Source of the DNA: Mactromeris polynyma
Taxonomy: Eukaryota; Mollusca; Bivalvia; Venerida; Mactridae
Reading direction: 5' to 3'
Assembly: GCA_032209605.1 (NCBI GenBank)
Contig: JASFXZ010000015.1
Coordinates: 2,356,001 to 2,420,000 of the forward strand
Length of the DNA stretch: 64,000 bases
In this document: positions 12,901-27,900 of the stretch, one piece after another
Numbering within the stretch: the stretch's first letter is position 1
Layout of the letters: each line of letters opens with the position of its first letter
Notes under the pieces: generated by a model
Databases searched by the model: none
What the model was told of the DNA's origin: nothing
Seen by the model: only the letters and a program-made list of their open reading frames with translations
Program-made: the position numbers and the translations under genes

Positions 12901-15900
12901 CTATTCAAAAGTTCACAGTTTTCTGCGGGGACTATAAAATTATACTTAGTAAATAGTTCCAGTATTGTTTCAGTCTTATTATTGTTATAAATCATTACAG
13001 TATTGATTTCTGTCAGTTTCGTGTAGATGTTTTCGAAATTTATCAAAATGATTATAGTAGGTATTTCTGCCCCTCCCTTTCTCTGTTTCGTTAATATACA
13101 AATAGTTAGTATATGGTATATGTTTCTGACAGTATGGCATTGATTTTTGTACAGTATGGTATAGGATCAAATAGGAGTATGCCACTAATTGGTTGTCATT
13201 TCATTTTCTACTTGGTATTGATCCTCGCGACGATGACAATCAGTATTCAGCAGTACTGTCATGGTGGTTTTAAATTTTTTTTTGTCATTTTTATCAGATT
13301 TTTCGTTTTTGTTGCTTCTGCTTTCAATAATTGATGTGATTCTTAACGAAATTAATATATATAGATAACAGGATAATTTGTCACAAAAGGTCTGTGATTT
13401 GCTGATTTGTTAAAAACTATTTTTACTCTTGTAAATTAATATTTCTTATCATCAATATGTCAAGCAAAGATGAAACAATTATTGCTATAACTATACTCTA
13501 AGGTACCCAGCACTGTTATAAATTTTTAATTTGGTCCGTTGCCATGACAACATATTTTTTTTTAGTTTCTACGTTAATTTGTTCCCGAGAATTTGCAACA
13601 CTGGCCTTCTGCACATTTTTAAGGTTTTTGTATGATGTTATTTCTGTTCAACTTTACAAATCTTGTTTTGTTAAATTTATACAGTGCAACCTCGGGTTTA
13701 TTTTCGGCTATTTTTAGAGCTCTGTAAATTCCCGAGGTTGCACTGTATAAATTTAACAAAACAAGATTTGTAAAGTTGAACAGTCTGTCATGAAGATTAT
13801 GCATAAATAATAATAATAACGACTTTATTTAAAGAGGCAACACAGTTGGGCAAGCCCAGTCTTCCCTGTGAGCCTCTATGATATATACATGTTTACAACA
13901 TTATGCAACACAAACAATTATAAAAGGCAGGTAAAGATACACAGACAATTAAAATTTCACCTGAAAAAAACAATGTATGAGATTATACATAAATATATAA
14001 CAATAGACATAACACTATTTACAATGTAACATTATGTGGCCCACCAGAGTAAAACCATGTGAGGTATGATCTTTTGAAGGCATATTTAATTATTGAATTA
14101 AATTATTTCTGTCTAATGCATTTCAGCACCAAAAGTCAAACTTCAAACCCACGCCCAGAATTCTGAGGTTTCCGTGGAAACAGAATATTTACCAGGCATG
14201 GATCCCCTTCATGGTAGTCAAAATATAGTAACATCGCCGTTACAGTCACACAGCGTTGAAACCGATGCCGACAAAGAGGTGAGCTTGCGATGCTTTTGTA
14301 CAATTTATGAAAGCTGACTTTTATATGTAAGAGGGAAAGTCGTCTCTCCGCAGAAAAACAAAGTCAATAGACTTATTTTTTTTGCCCCTCGATAGTGTTA
14401 ATGTCAAAACGTCATTAAGCACAAAATTATTGGGAGTTTTGGTACAGAGAACGTTAAGTAGTTTTGTTCCAAAACCTCCATATTCGTGTGTATGTACTTC
14501 CAACTATCAAGTAATTATTTGGACTCGTACGAACTTCCTTTGAGAACTGTGAAACTTGTATATGTCTTTTCCCACTTTAAAGGTGTGAAATTGAATCCAT
14601 GATGACCTGGATTTAACATGCCAGTATACGTATGGCTTAAATGTATTAAGTATGTTTAAGACGCTTTTTCTCTTGGGATGACATTCAGCGTTTGAATGTC
14701 ACCTTAACAAAGTTGTTAAAATTCCTATTTTTTTCGTTTTTCCCTCATAATTATGCTCGTTAAAAGCATCAGAAGTGTAGGAACAAAGTTATAGGGTAAT
14801 GACTCTGTAAATGTGTGTAGAGAGATTCCGTCTTGGAGTAATTCTGTCTTGAAAATTAACGACTTTTCTCTGAGGGAATTAATGCTGTACGAATAATGCT
14901 TTTATTGTGTTTACAACCTTATCCTTTGAAAACTGAGTTGTTTTAGTTTAGTCTAGATATTGTCATATATATGTACAACGCCACACTTGGGAAATTCCTC
15001 ATAGTAGGTGTTATTTTTACTGGAGAGTATGATTTCCGTTTCGGTGAACTTTGAGATAAATTTCAAGAAATCCAAAATTGAATTGAATTGCGTATGAGGG
15101 CTTTAATTGTCAAATTTGTTTTGGGATAGGGGGAATGGAATGAACGAGATTGAAAAACCGATGAAGAGTAATATTTTCTTAAGTTGTACTGCATTGGAAT
15201 TTCCAATGTGACTGAATTATCTTTCACTTTTTTGAATTTATTTATTTAAATTTTATCTGAGTGATAATTTGTCATCAGGATTATTTCAATGATATAACAC
15301 TGTATTTGATCTGTAACACAGTTTTAATAGGAAGTAATGGATTATTAAGGGAGATAACTATGTCATTAGAGAATACTGTAGTGTGGTTATGAGTTACTTC
15401 CCTTTAAAGAGTTTGTCCTAGATTGGTTAGAAATAAATAAATGTTTTTTTTGACGATTTTTTTTTGATAATGGCTTTTACCGCTGCATGAGAGGTTGAAT
15501 TTGAGTGACATGTTTTGCAAGTTTGAAGCATGTTCTGTTGCTAAATCTCTGGTTGCTATGGCAATATGTCTTACATTTTACTATTTATGGAAATTGCATG
15601 TAACAGATTGTTAGGGAAACGGAATAGTTGCATGCTTAATTTGCATTAAGTTTAACATTAGGAATGAACATTTTGGAATACTAAATATGACATTCTGAAT
15701 GTATAAAATTGCATTACCGTATTCATTCTAATGTTTTTCTATTTCTGTAATGTTGCATTTTACTGCTGGTCTACATTAAGTAAACTAGTCTTAACAAAAG
15801 CAGATTATATCCAAGAATTTACTTTATAGATATTGAAATAAGTTTGCAAAGTATTGATTATTTTGAATTGTTGTTTCCATTCTTAGAACCTTATTATCAA

Positions 15901-18900
15901 CCATAGTGCACTAATTAGGACCTTTACCTTAAAATTGCTGTCTTGATGAATTAATCTTAAAATGTTCCCTCATGGATATTCCCATGCTTTGTACTTTATT
16001 TTTACTTTTCTATTGAAATTTATATTTTTTTTTTTTCACAACTACCTGTACATGTGTTATGTTATTAGCTAAATGATCAGTTATTGTGTTTTTTGTTGAC
16101 TTTGCTGTGTTTTATGTTTTAAACATTTATTTTCCCCTTCTTCATTTTGCCCCCCCCCCCTTGCATTTTGCAGCTGTTCAGTTTGCCCCTCAGAAGTTTC
16201 CCTCGCTTTGCCCCATTTCATTTTGCCCCCCCCCCCCTGCATTTTGCAGCTGTTCAGTTTGCCCCTCAGAAGTTTCCCTAGCTTTGCCCCATTTCATTTT
16301 GCCCGCCCCGCATTTTGCAGCTGTTCAGTTTGCCCCTCATAAGTTTTCCTAGCTTTGCCCCATTTCATTTTGCCCTTCATCATTTTGTCCCTCTCCATTT
16401 TGCCCTCCAAGTTCTGCCCCTATTCAATTTGCCACATTTCCTTCTGCCTCTTTCATCTCCCCCCTTCCTTTTGCCCTCTTCATAAGTGTTACCTCCTCAT
16501 CAATTTATTCTTTTACCCTTTTTTGCCCTTGGAATCCGAAGTGAGGCTAGTTACATAAACTGACTACCAAATAACAATTCTGTTTTTTGTACCAGCACTG
16601 ATTTCATTAGACATGAAAAACTTGAAGTTTTGCATATTCAGAAGAAAATTGCCTTTTAGTATCAGATTAAGTTTGCTTATCTGTAACCAGTTCAATAAAC
16701 AGTTGCAGAAAACGCAGATTCTGTTAACAATGATATGCAAATTCAAATCATGAATAATTTGTAAAATAATGCATTTATTCAGTGCCCTGCTGGTGCATTT
16801 TGGCAGTGCCCTGTCTGTGCATAATTGTTCAGTGCCCTGCTGGTGCATTTGTAAAACACTAAAAATAACACCACAAGCTTTTAATATGCTTTGTTCTGTT
16901 AGAAAAAAAAGCAATTTGATTATTACAATCAGAAATTACAAACCTCGTTACCGTGGTAACCAGATACACGTCGTTGTCATTTTTTGACAAATTCGGCTGT
17001 CCTGTATTAATGTAATTGGTCACCTAATCTTTCTGTACAATAATTTACAATTTGCCTCAATTAAATAAGGGGTTGGTTACAGATAACATTTTCTATTTTT
17101 ACAAAAATCAGACTTTATTATAATATTAAAAATGACCAGTTATATAAGTACTCAGGGTCTATTCACAAACATTTTAAGGCTGAAACTCAGACTAAGCTAG
17201 ACTTGAGGAGTGAAGGACAAAATTCCCTCCGGACAAAATCCCCTTCGCTCATTTTGCACAAGATGGACATGAATTTAACAAGGGGATTTTGTCCAAAGGG
17301 GATTCTGCCCATATACAAGACTTTAGATGCATGCAAACGTTAAACACTAGCCTTTCGTTTTATTGAATTTAAACAGATGAAATTTTCTCCGAATAATTGT
17401 TGTTACCCATTGTACGCGTTTGTCCCTTTTGATTAAAATCTATATTGATATAACATAAAATGTGTAAACAGAACATTTAAAATGTTAAAGTCTAAGTCAG
17501 AGTTTCGGTCTTAATTTTTATGTGAATAAGGCCCCCTATTATTTTTACACAATGGTTTGGCGTAAAACTACGGTAACTCTTTACTTGTAAAGAAGCATTT
17601 ACAGTAGTTTTCACCAAACCCTCCTCACCATGTTGTATTGTGCTTGCTTTATTGTGGTTGTATTCTTTTATTTTCATGTATAATACTTTCAGATTTAGGT
17701 ATTATATTGTTCCGTCATCTACTTCAGGTATTGTGTGCTTGTTTGCATTCTTAAATCATTTGAAACCAGCAAGAAAGTAGGTGTTCCGAAACCTTAAATT
17801 TTGGTCTGAATAAAATGGATGTCCTCGTACCTTAATCGTAATTTCTTAGTTCGATTTGTTGGTTTAAAGATGTTTATTTTGTTGGCTATAAGTAGGCTAA
17901 ACATATCATTAAGACAATCATACATTTTCATGAATAATCTTTTCTAAATGATGAAACATATCTTACCTGACGAAAATGATTTTTTTAGAATAAAGCTCAA
18001 CGGCACATAACACAATGGACATTTATTTGCGTGTGTTTCGAAAATGTCTAGTTTCGGATTTATTGTTATATGATCGCTGCTATGGGTTTGACAACCTCTT
18101 CTGCAAGTGATGTTATTTCTAGAAAAAAAGACATGTGATGTCACTATTTGCAAGCAGGAAACAATATTTACTCCATATGATCACTTCGTTTTCATACTGC
18201 CATATGGGGCAAATATTGCTTACTGTCAGTGCACGACGTTTTCTGAACATGACGTCACTTATGGAAGAAGTTGGGAATCGTACAACGGCAATCATTTTAT
18301 GAATCACTTGGGTCAAAGGTTATGAAAATGAGTTTGGAGACCAATCTCAGAATGCAGCCTTATCATTGGTCAGTTTTATTACAGTGCTCTGAAACGACCA
18401 ATCAGATGCTTGCATTTTTAGACTGGTCTCCAAACACATATTATAACCACCAGAACCTGAAGTGGATAACATTATTATACAATGATAAGACATTCTTACC
18501 AATTCTTAACTTGAAATAAATTTTGCTGGTTTTAAAGATTTCTTTTTCTGCTTTTTTCTAGTTTTTATACTGGTTTCTGCTTTCTTACTAACAAACTAAT
18601 CATAGATCAGGAAAACTCTGACTTGTACAATAAAACATCTTCATAGCAACACAATGTGGGAGCAGGGTTTTTTGCAGCTGCATTTACAGCTGTTATTCAG
18701 CTATATTCCCAATGCCAAAAAGTACCCAATTTGAATGCAAAAATTCCCAATAAATCTGTAGAAAAACTTTTGGTTCAATTTAGCTGAAAATTGACCAAGT
18801 TAGAGGCTTTTCTCTCATATGCAGTCCATTACATTGTTTTATTTCATTTGTTCATTAATTAATCACTACATCCTTTACTTATATTCCTAATAATTTGCTG

Positions 18901-21900
18901 TATTTGCAAGACTTTTTACAGATTTCTAAGATTAACACGCAAAAAATTCCCAATTTGAAGGGTATGGGGTCAACTTCCCAGAATAGCCAAAATAAACCCT
19001 GCGGAGATAAATTTAGTTTGACTGTTGTGGAGAGGATGTTGCCATGGAGATATAAAATTGGTACCAAATTCTTACTACAGTAATTGAGGTTGTTGCTCAA
19101 GAGAAGACCATTCTGGAGAGATTGCATTGTATACATTACTTCTGCCAAATAATTTTCATTGCTTCAAAAGTTAATGCTAGATTAGATAAAGCCGGGAATA
19201 AATTAATGTTTAAGAATGTATCTGGCTCATTCGAATGTAAAATTGTTCAGTGGGCTTCATCCAGTATTGTCTCATTGGCTGAAACATCTTACCATAAGAA
19301 CCATTGCAATTTATTACCGATTCAATAAATCTTGTTTTTTTTCATATTTCTTACAGTCAAAACTTGTAAAAATGCTTGTTAAAAAATCTGGACGTCTTCT
19401 TAATTTTAATGATATTTTTACTTCTTTTTTCAACAAGTACGGGTCTCACTAAAAAGCGTCACGAAGCGACCCGAAGCGTCACGAAGCGACATGAAACGAA
19501 AAAATACCTTTTATGAATGATTTATGATTATAAATGTATGAAAACATAATTCATATATACTATTTCTACCGATATATTGCATTTTTTTTTAGTTTTGAAT
19601 AGTTTAAAAAAAACATCAGACAGCGTAAAAATCCAACTTTCGCAAAAGCATGGCGGCGCTCTGTACAGATAACATCGTTGTGATAATCACAATTTGCAAT
19701 TGTACAGAGCGCCGCCATGTTTTTACGAAAGTTGGATTTTTACACTGTCATAATGTTTTTTTTATCTTATTTTATCTTATTTGTTAAGGTAAAAAATAAG
19801 CCAAATGATATTTTTCCAAATGTAAGAAATAAGATTTGACTTTGTTGCAATGACTTTTTGTAGCAGTGATTTTGAATAAACCGTGTTTTCTAATAGAATG
19901 TTTTTAACAAATTTATGGTGTTATGTCAACCATCTTGAAGACATTTCATTATACCCAAGGTCTGAGTTTTGGGTCCAGTCTCAAAACCCAAGGCTCTGAT
20001 AGGTTGATTCGTAGCACAGTCTTAAAATTGACCGATGACAATGCTGTATTTTAAATTGACCAATGAAAATGCTGTATTTTAAATTGACCAATGACAATGC
20101 TGTATTTCGAACTCAAACAATATGATCTTTTCATAGAGTTATCAAACGTTTGCTGTGCTATGGTACTTATCACCATTCCTTGTTTGCTGAGAATAGGTCA
20201 CCAACTAACATCAAATATCAAAGTTTGCCTTTGTGTGAATGCCAGACGGAAAATGTTTTTTGTTCAGTTTAGAATTTTCAATTTTTTTATCAGACAAGAT
20301 GAAGAGTTTACCTGCCAATATCAGGCATATTTGGTCATCCGAATGTCACACAGACAAAAAGCATTAATTTTAAAATCTTGTTGTTGAAATATCCCCAAAA
20401 AGGGGAACAAAGTATATCTGGTGTAAACATCCACTCAAGCTCAATATTTCGGCCACACTGGGCCTTTATCAAGAGCAAAGAACACAATATTTCACAATCT
20501 CAATATACAATAGGCTTGTAAGTCTACTCATCAAATGGAAATATTTAGCTGGAGTGGATATTTACACCAGACATAAATTTTAATTTAATTGAAAATTTTC
20601 CCATTTTTTATGCAACCAGTTGATGTCTGGCACATTTGGCAAACTGTTGATACATTAAAATTATTGAATTAATTAATTATAAATATATCTGTCATGTAAT
20701 TTAGCTTTTGCTGTGAACTTATTCTGGATAAGGGTTCAATTTGGCTAGCTTAGGCCATCTTTGAAAAAAGCTAGTTTGTGATACCCTGAATTTGACTCAG
20801 ATTTTTGGCTCCTTGCCAGATGTTTTTGTGTCCGGCAATGACAAAAATCCTTAAAATCTGAAAGAATAGACCTGTAGAATAGGCGCACATAAAAGGGTAC
20901 CACAAACTAAATATTGGCCTCTTTAGTTATAAGTATTGCGTATAGTGACTGTTTGCTAGTTTAGTTGTCAGTTTTATTGGTGAAATTAGCTTCATAGTCA
21001 TTTATGTATTATTAGAAAAACTGAGAATTCTATATTTTAGTGCTGGGATATAAATTAGTTCAATAACCACCAGTTACCGTCATTGGCTTAGCTATCATTT
21101 AATTTTTGACTTTTTATTACATCTTTTATCTTCGTGCTGTGTTTATATATCAAGAACTCTCATCGTATGTATTTCCTGTTTACGAGGAAAAATTTGCATA
21201 TTTTCAATGCCGTTCTTTTGCTTTCTAATTATGTCCTTTGCGTGCTTTTCTTCCCTTGTGAATTCATCATTTTCTTTGATTTAAGGTTTCAATTTTTTGC
21301 AAGGGCACATAACTCAGGTTGTCTTAGAATGTATGTAAAAAAGAGTACTGTCCCTTGATTCAAATTACTGGAATTGCAATTCATTCGAAGCTGTATTTAA
21401 AGATTGAATTTGTCTTCAAACTCGAGTGTTTTGACCAGTTAATTAAAAGACTAAGGGATATTAATTTATGTCTACTGCAAGTTTCTGTTTATTTGATGTG
21501 TTAATGAAACATATCTTTAGGCGTACTTCCTTTTCGGATTTTTTTTTTCAAAGTGATGTCCTTTGTTTATTGATTGTTCTTCACTGTAGCTCATTGTTTT
21601 ACTTCAAACTCTTTCAGGTTGTGGAAGGCGAGTCATTTCGAAAAGTCAGTGAAGCTTTCCTTCCGGAACACTCTTCATTTTTACTCAACCATACATCCAC
21701 TACTCAACCAGAACTTCCGGAACAAATTCGAGAAATGATCATAAATAAAAATATCGACACAACTGCTGACAACATTCAATCTTCCACTAGTGTAAATAAA
21801 GTTGTTTCTTTTGATGAGGATACAGTTATCTCCCTTGATAAAAAGGACACTGATTTATCTGATTTATCTGCTGTTGCAGATGTCCCACTAATGGCCATTC

Positions 21901-24900
21901 CAAAGGATAAGGAACCCCTCATTAATACTGCTGATGAAAATGCTAATTCCTTGGATATCAGTGAGGAATCTTCCAAAACTGAGATCTCAAATGGGGTTCT
22001 AGATGATGCTAAACACGAAGTTCCTGTTGCTGATCTTATAGGCGACTTTTTAGAAAGTGGACCAGTCGATAAAGAAGTAGTTGACTCTCAGGAACATGCT
22101 AATGATAGTTCTATTGATGTTGATAATGACATAATTTATGTTAACGAAGACAGTGATAAAGATTTGATGAATGAAAATGTGGTGTCTACTATTGATGTTG
22201 ATAATGACATAATTCATGTTAATGAAGACAGTAATAAAGATTTGATGAATGAAAATGTGGTGTCTACTAGTGATGTTGATAATGACATAATTCATGTTAA
22301 TGAAGACAGTGATAAAGATTTGATGAATGAAAATGTGGTGTCTACTAGTGGTAGTGATAATAGTATAAGTTCTGATGCTAGTAGTAGTTTTCAGTCGACA
22401 TCAGAATCGGAGTTGATCACTGTTAGAGAAAATACAGAGAAACCCAGTGTCGTCACTAATACTATGTTAATGGAACATCTAGAGGACAATTCTGATGGTG
22501 TAGAAACTAGTACACATGTGGATACAGAGAGTCTTGAAAATAGAGTGAGCTACGATATGAATGAGGATTTGATGAGCAAAGAGGATGAAATCAATTACAC
22601 TGAAGTTGCTGATCAATTGGTGAAGGACACTTTTACTCAAGTATTTGAGCAAGAAAAGGCACGAATAATTAAGGGAGAGAAAGCGGTGGCAGCTGTTTAT
22701 GACCATGGAGAAGAAATACTAGAGGAGAACTTAGATACATCAGATAATACGGGCATTGACATGCCTGAGAGTTGTAATGAGTTGAGTAATGTAGATAAGC
22801 AATTTGTTGTTGACAAAAGTGATGTCGTGGCTGAAAAAACACCGGTGTTAATTAACTCTTTTATGACTGAAAGTGCTTTGACTATTGAAAGTATTTCACC
22901 GGCTGAGACTCCTTTAGAAGAACATGCTAGTGGCTTCTATGAAGTTAATCCTGAAGATAGACATGAGAATAAGGATCACGTTGGTCTCAATGAGTCTTGC
23001 TATCAGACAAATCTTGGTGAAAATGAAACTGGATTTTATGAATTTTATAATGATGCTGAGGAAAATCAAGAAGATATGGGTTCAAATAAGGAACATGTAG
23101 GGATGAATATTCGCTCATATGTAGACAATGCATTGAAACTTGACTCTGTGATTAATAATGATAATACAAACTTGCTAATGTTGAATGATGATTATTCAGA
23201 TGCTAGTGTGTCACCTCTGGAAACTCCTGAGACAGAACATGCAAAGGGTTTCTATGACTTAAATGCTGACAATCTTGAACCATTAAATGTGAGTAGTTCT
23301 TTGATGGCTGATAGTACTTATTCTGATAGCAGCATGTCACCACTAGATACTCCTAATACCGAAACTGTTGGAGGATTTTATGAGTTTAATACTGATGTTG
23401 CTGACAAAAGTGAAGAGAATGTGGCTACTCAAAAACAACTTGGTCCTGATGATGCACCTGAAATTAATATTGAGTTGGTTGACAGCCCTGAATCAAGTAA
23501 AGACTCTTTTGATAGTGAAACAGAGTCTTGTTTTGAAGAGACAGGTGAGACCAAACAGGAAGGGATTATCAGCAAATCAAATGATGATGAAAATAATGTC
23601 ACAACAAAGAATCGTTCTGTAAGATTTGCTGATTCAACTAAGTTTCCCGAGGAATTGGTGAAAAGTACAGAAACAGTAGAGTCACAAGAAAGTGATAATG
23701 AAGGACTTTATGAATTAAATGCTGAACTCGAAGGAGATCTGCTTCAAAATATTGATGTTGGAAACCCATTTTCTCCAATTGAAAGTCCGAACGAGGATGT
23801 GTTTGCATTAGATTATGAAATTAATCCATGTGTACCAGACCTTACCATACAAAGCTCTGATGAAGAATGCAATGATAACATTTCTGAGAAGTCTGGAGTG
23901 AAGTTTTTAAATGATGATGATGTTGAGAAAGAACATGAAAAACTAGAAGAAATGGCTGATTTTCTTGTAGAAGTAGCTCTAAATGAAGCAATATCTGCTT
24001 TGCATGATGAACATTCTGAGTCAATTGAAATCCATCAAAATGAAGTCAGCTCTCCGGACAACATTAGTGATACAGAGAATAATGTGGATGACATTGCAGA
24101 AGAAGAACCGTGTGATAAAAAGTATGAGGAAGGTCTGTTTGATGTTGCAGATCAACTTGTTGAGGAAGCAATGTCCAGTGCGATAGAAATAATTCAAGAT
24201 ATGAATACTGATTCAGAAACATTTAGAGATCCAGTTACTGGGGATTCTTGTAGATTGTTCTCCGATTCCAGTGATTCAGAAACCAGTTCTACCACAACTG
24301 AAGGGAGCTACAGAATTGATCATTCCAGTGAGGTTGCCACCCCAGACAGAGATGGAATTGCAGCTGCAGATATAAATGTAACATCAACAGTAGATGACTT
24401 TAACAATGATGAACAGAAAATTGATGAAAACTTAAGTGGATTATCTGATGCTAATTTTAGTGAAGAAATAACCGGTGATAGAACAATACAAGTTGAGGAT
24501 GCAGAAAATGTTGAACTACAAACAGAGAATGTAGAACAATTTATGGAAGAAAATAAGGAAAATGGAAATGTTGAACCTGAGACCAATCTTGAGGTAGGTG
24601 AAGAAAAAGCAGAATTTAAGTCTTCATTTGGAGATGCAAATGAGGAGAATACTGACAATGATGTTTCTCATAATCTGAATGATGAAAATGGAAATGTCAC
24701 TGATGATATACATGAACACGATATAAGTGCTGAATTTGATTTAGATGAAGAAGATACAAATACAAGTAGATTTGATGAAGATACTAATACCTCTATGGAT
24801 GTAAAGAGTCCAGATGGACCAACTTATTACAAATATGATTCATTTGAATTAGATGACAAAGATGTGACAGAAAAAAGTAAGACTTTAAACCGGCAAGGAA

Positions 24901-27900
24901 CCATTATTCCTGACATTGTAATAAGCATGGACGATTCAGCACCTCTTGTGGATGACACAGTGAAATGTAGAAGACTTGGAAACTATAAACCTGAGATAAT
25001 TGATTTGAGTCATGAAACCGAGGATGAAGTATCAGAGAAAGATGACAGTTTTGAAAGTGATAATGTGTCAGAAACTTCAGTGGATACTAAATTAATGACA
25101 GAAGAAACAGTAGAAGTATTAAGCTCTGATGTTGAAGGTGTAAATGCAAAGAAAGAATTATCCAATGTAAACTGCGAGGATATAGATAAACATGTTGAAG
25201 ATACTATGGAACTAGCATCCAGAATACTGAATGATTCAAATAAGGACTCGGATAATGATAATAAAGACCCAAAGAACAACTTAGAAAATTCTAATACAGA
25301 CAGTGTTAAATATCACAATATTAAAGATTTAGAAAGTGAAAAACAAGCTAAGAAGGGGGAAAAATCGAAAAAGGTCAGAGAGAACTCTTCAGAAAGTACT
25401 GTTATAGACAAGAAAGATCTAGGTCACGAAGAATATGTGACTAGGAAAGAAATATTTTACACCTCAGCTGGACGACTGAGTGTCTCAATAGACAGCGTGG
25501 TTGATCATCCTAGTGAGAGTGAGTCTGAAACAGATGCTACGCTACAGAAAAAGCAGAAGGTAAATGCAAAATTAAATATCTAGAGTGAGGGCTGTCATTG
25601 ACATGGTTGATATCGATTTATCAATGATTCTTTTCTGTCCACCGATATTCTATACACCGTTTTTATGGCGGGAAAATACCTGAGTTTTCGTACAATCTAA
25701 AAGTGTGCCTCCATAGCATCTATAGTGGAAACTATAAAGAGTATGGTCCAAAACCAAAGTTCTCTCAAAAAACATGGCCGTCAGGTAGCATTGCCTTGTT
25801 GCCTATATGTATGTAGTGGAAACTATAAATGACATCTCCTCATAAGCTGCTGAATGGACTTTATTGAACCTATACCAATTTATTGGCATATGAGTCCAAT
25901 TCAGTCAGAATGGCAGTGTACTGAGCGATATAGGACCATCATGGCCCTCTTGTTTAGGGTAGAAATTTTCTTTCATCATGTTATTTATTTTCGAAAAATT
26001 AATTAAGGTGAAATCTAAATATATTGACATTGGAATTATTTTTTTCATTGCTTGCTCTTTTACTCCCTTTGAACTTATTATATGACCTTGTGTATAGAGA
26101 CCAAAGTCATTAACTTAAGTGTATTGTAGAGTATGGTTATCAAAATGGTGCTTACTTTTATGTTGTTGTTGCAAACTCCGAATTTTATTTCTTGACTAGG
26201 ATCGATTAAAGTAGTTTTGACTGTATTTTATTGAACAGGACATGATGCCAAAAATAGCCTTAGTAGTATCAATTTATGATTTCAACTCTAAGCATTGATT
26301 TTCTTGTCTGGCAGTCAGTCCACAATCTGTAGACAAGACTTTTCATTCATTGCAAATATTTGGGACAAGCTGCGATTAAAAGAAATTTATGTGTACTAGA
26401 AACATGGGGTAATTCCAGTTGCATAATATTCCCTGGTGTATTGTACGCTATGAAGAATTGAGCTACACTCTACTTCTCTGTTCAGCAGAAAAATAATTGA
26501 ACACTATGAAGTGTTGAGATGTATGTGCTGTAACAGAAAATTGAACACTTTGGAGAGATGCACTGTAGCCAGTCTTCACATCTGTCTGCTGGAATAGGTC
26601 CAACATATTTCTGTCAGAAATTCCAGGATACAATTATTGTTACAATTATTCCCCTTGGAATTAAACATCACAGTAAGTGAAAATTACAGTAAATGAGTTA
26701 TAAGTGAATTTAGTGTTACATAATCGGACTCTGGGTGCTGTGTTTTAGAAACATTTTACTTCGGAATAAGTTTCAAATTTAACTCGTCTGTGCCATTCTT
26801 GACTGGTGTGTGAATAGAATATTAGAAGTTAAGAAATATTTTAATCTGAGTTTTCAACATGTCGGACAGACAGGGAATTAACATACTGTTCTAGTAAAAT
26901 GGTCGTTTAAATTGTTTTGGATTTATTAATATTGTTGCTGATGGCGATTTTTGAACTGTTGTGGGAATATTGTTTTTTTAGTTGGGTAACTGTTGGATAA
27001 GGGGAATGTGTGACACACCCTTTAAACAGGTTTAAACCCCTACTGTTGTTTTTGTCACTGATCGTTCCAAGGTTGTAATCGTATTTTCATTAATCTTTTG
27101 CTTTTGACAATTTTCATGTATGTATGTCTATATTTCTTGTCACCTTCTGTTCCTCCAGGGATGGCTGTGCAAATTGTGTATATCCTTTCCTGCTTGACTT
27201 CTTCATTCATATTTCGGATGTTTTCTTCAGTTCAGTGATATTGGTTCCACCTCACTTTTTCCTATATGGTTTTGTTTCCCTCTTCGTTAGTCTGGTTCCT
27301 TGATCCTTCGCTATTGGGGCTGAAAATCATCCGCTTTCCCCACCAAAAAAGTATCTTTTTCCCCCATACATATTCAATTTTGCCCTTGGAGCCAAGTAAT
27401 ACAAAACTGGAAAAATACTGTATAAACCAGAAAAAGTTGATTTTCTGCCAAGCAGATATAATATCTAATACATTTTCATGTTTCGTTGACCAATGGATGC
27501 CACTGTATTAGGACTATTGAATGTCTACACCGGTTTGACCTTGATCCGAAGATGTCAAGAAATACTTGTTCTCACTTGTCTTTCTAGCCTATCTGACTAG
27601 TAGTGGGCATGTTTCCTATCTGACCAGTAGTATACCTGTTTCCTATCTGACCAGTAGTGTACCTGTTCCCTATCTGACTAGTAGTGGGCATGTTCCCTAT
27701 CTGACCAGTAATGGACCTGTTCTCTATCTGACCAGTAGTGTACCTGTTCCCTATCTGACCAGTAGTGTACCTGTTCCCTATCTGACCAGTAGTGGATCCT
27801 TTTCCTATCTGACCAGTAGTGGACATGTTCCGTATCTGACCAGTAGTGTACCTGTTTCCTATCTGACCAGTAGTGTACCTGTTTCCTATCTGACCAGTAG

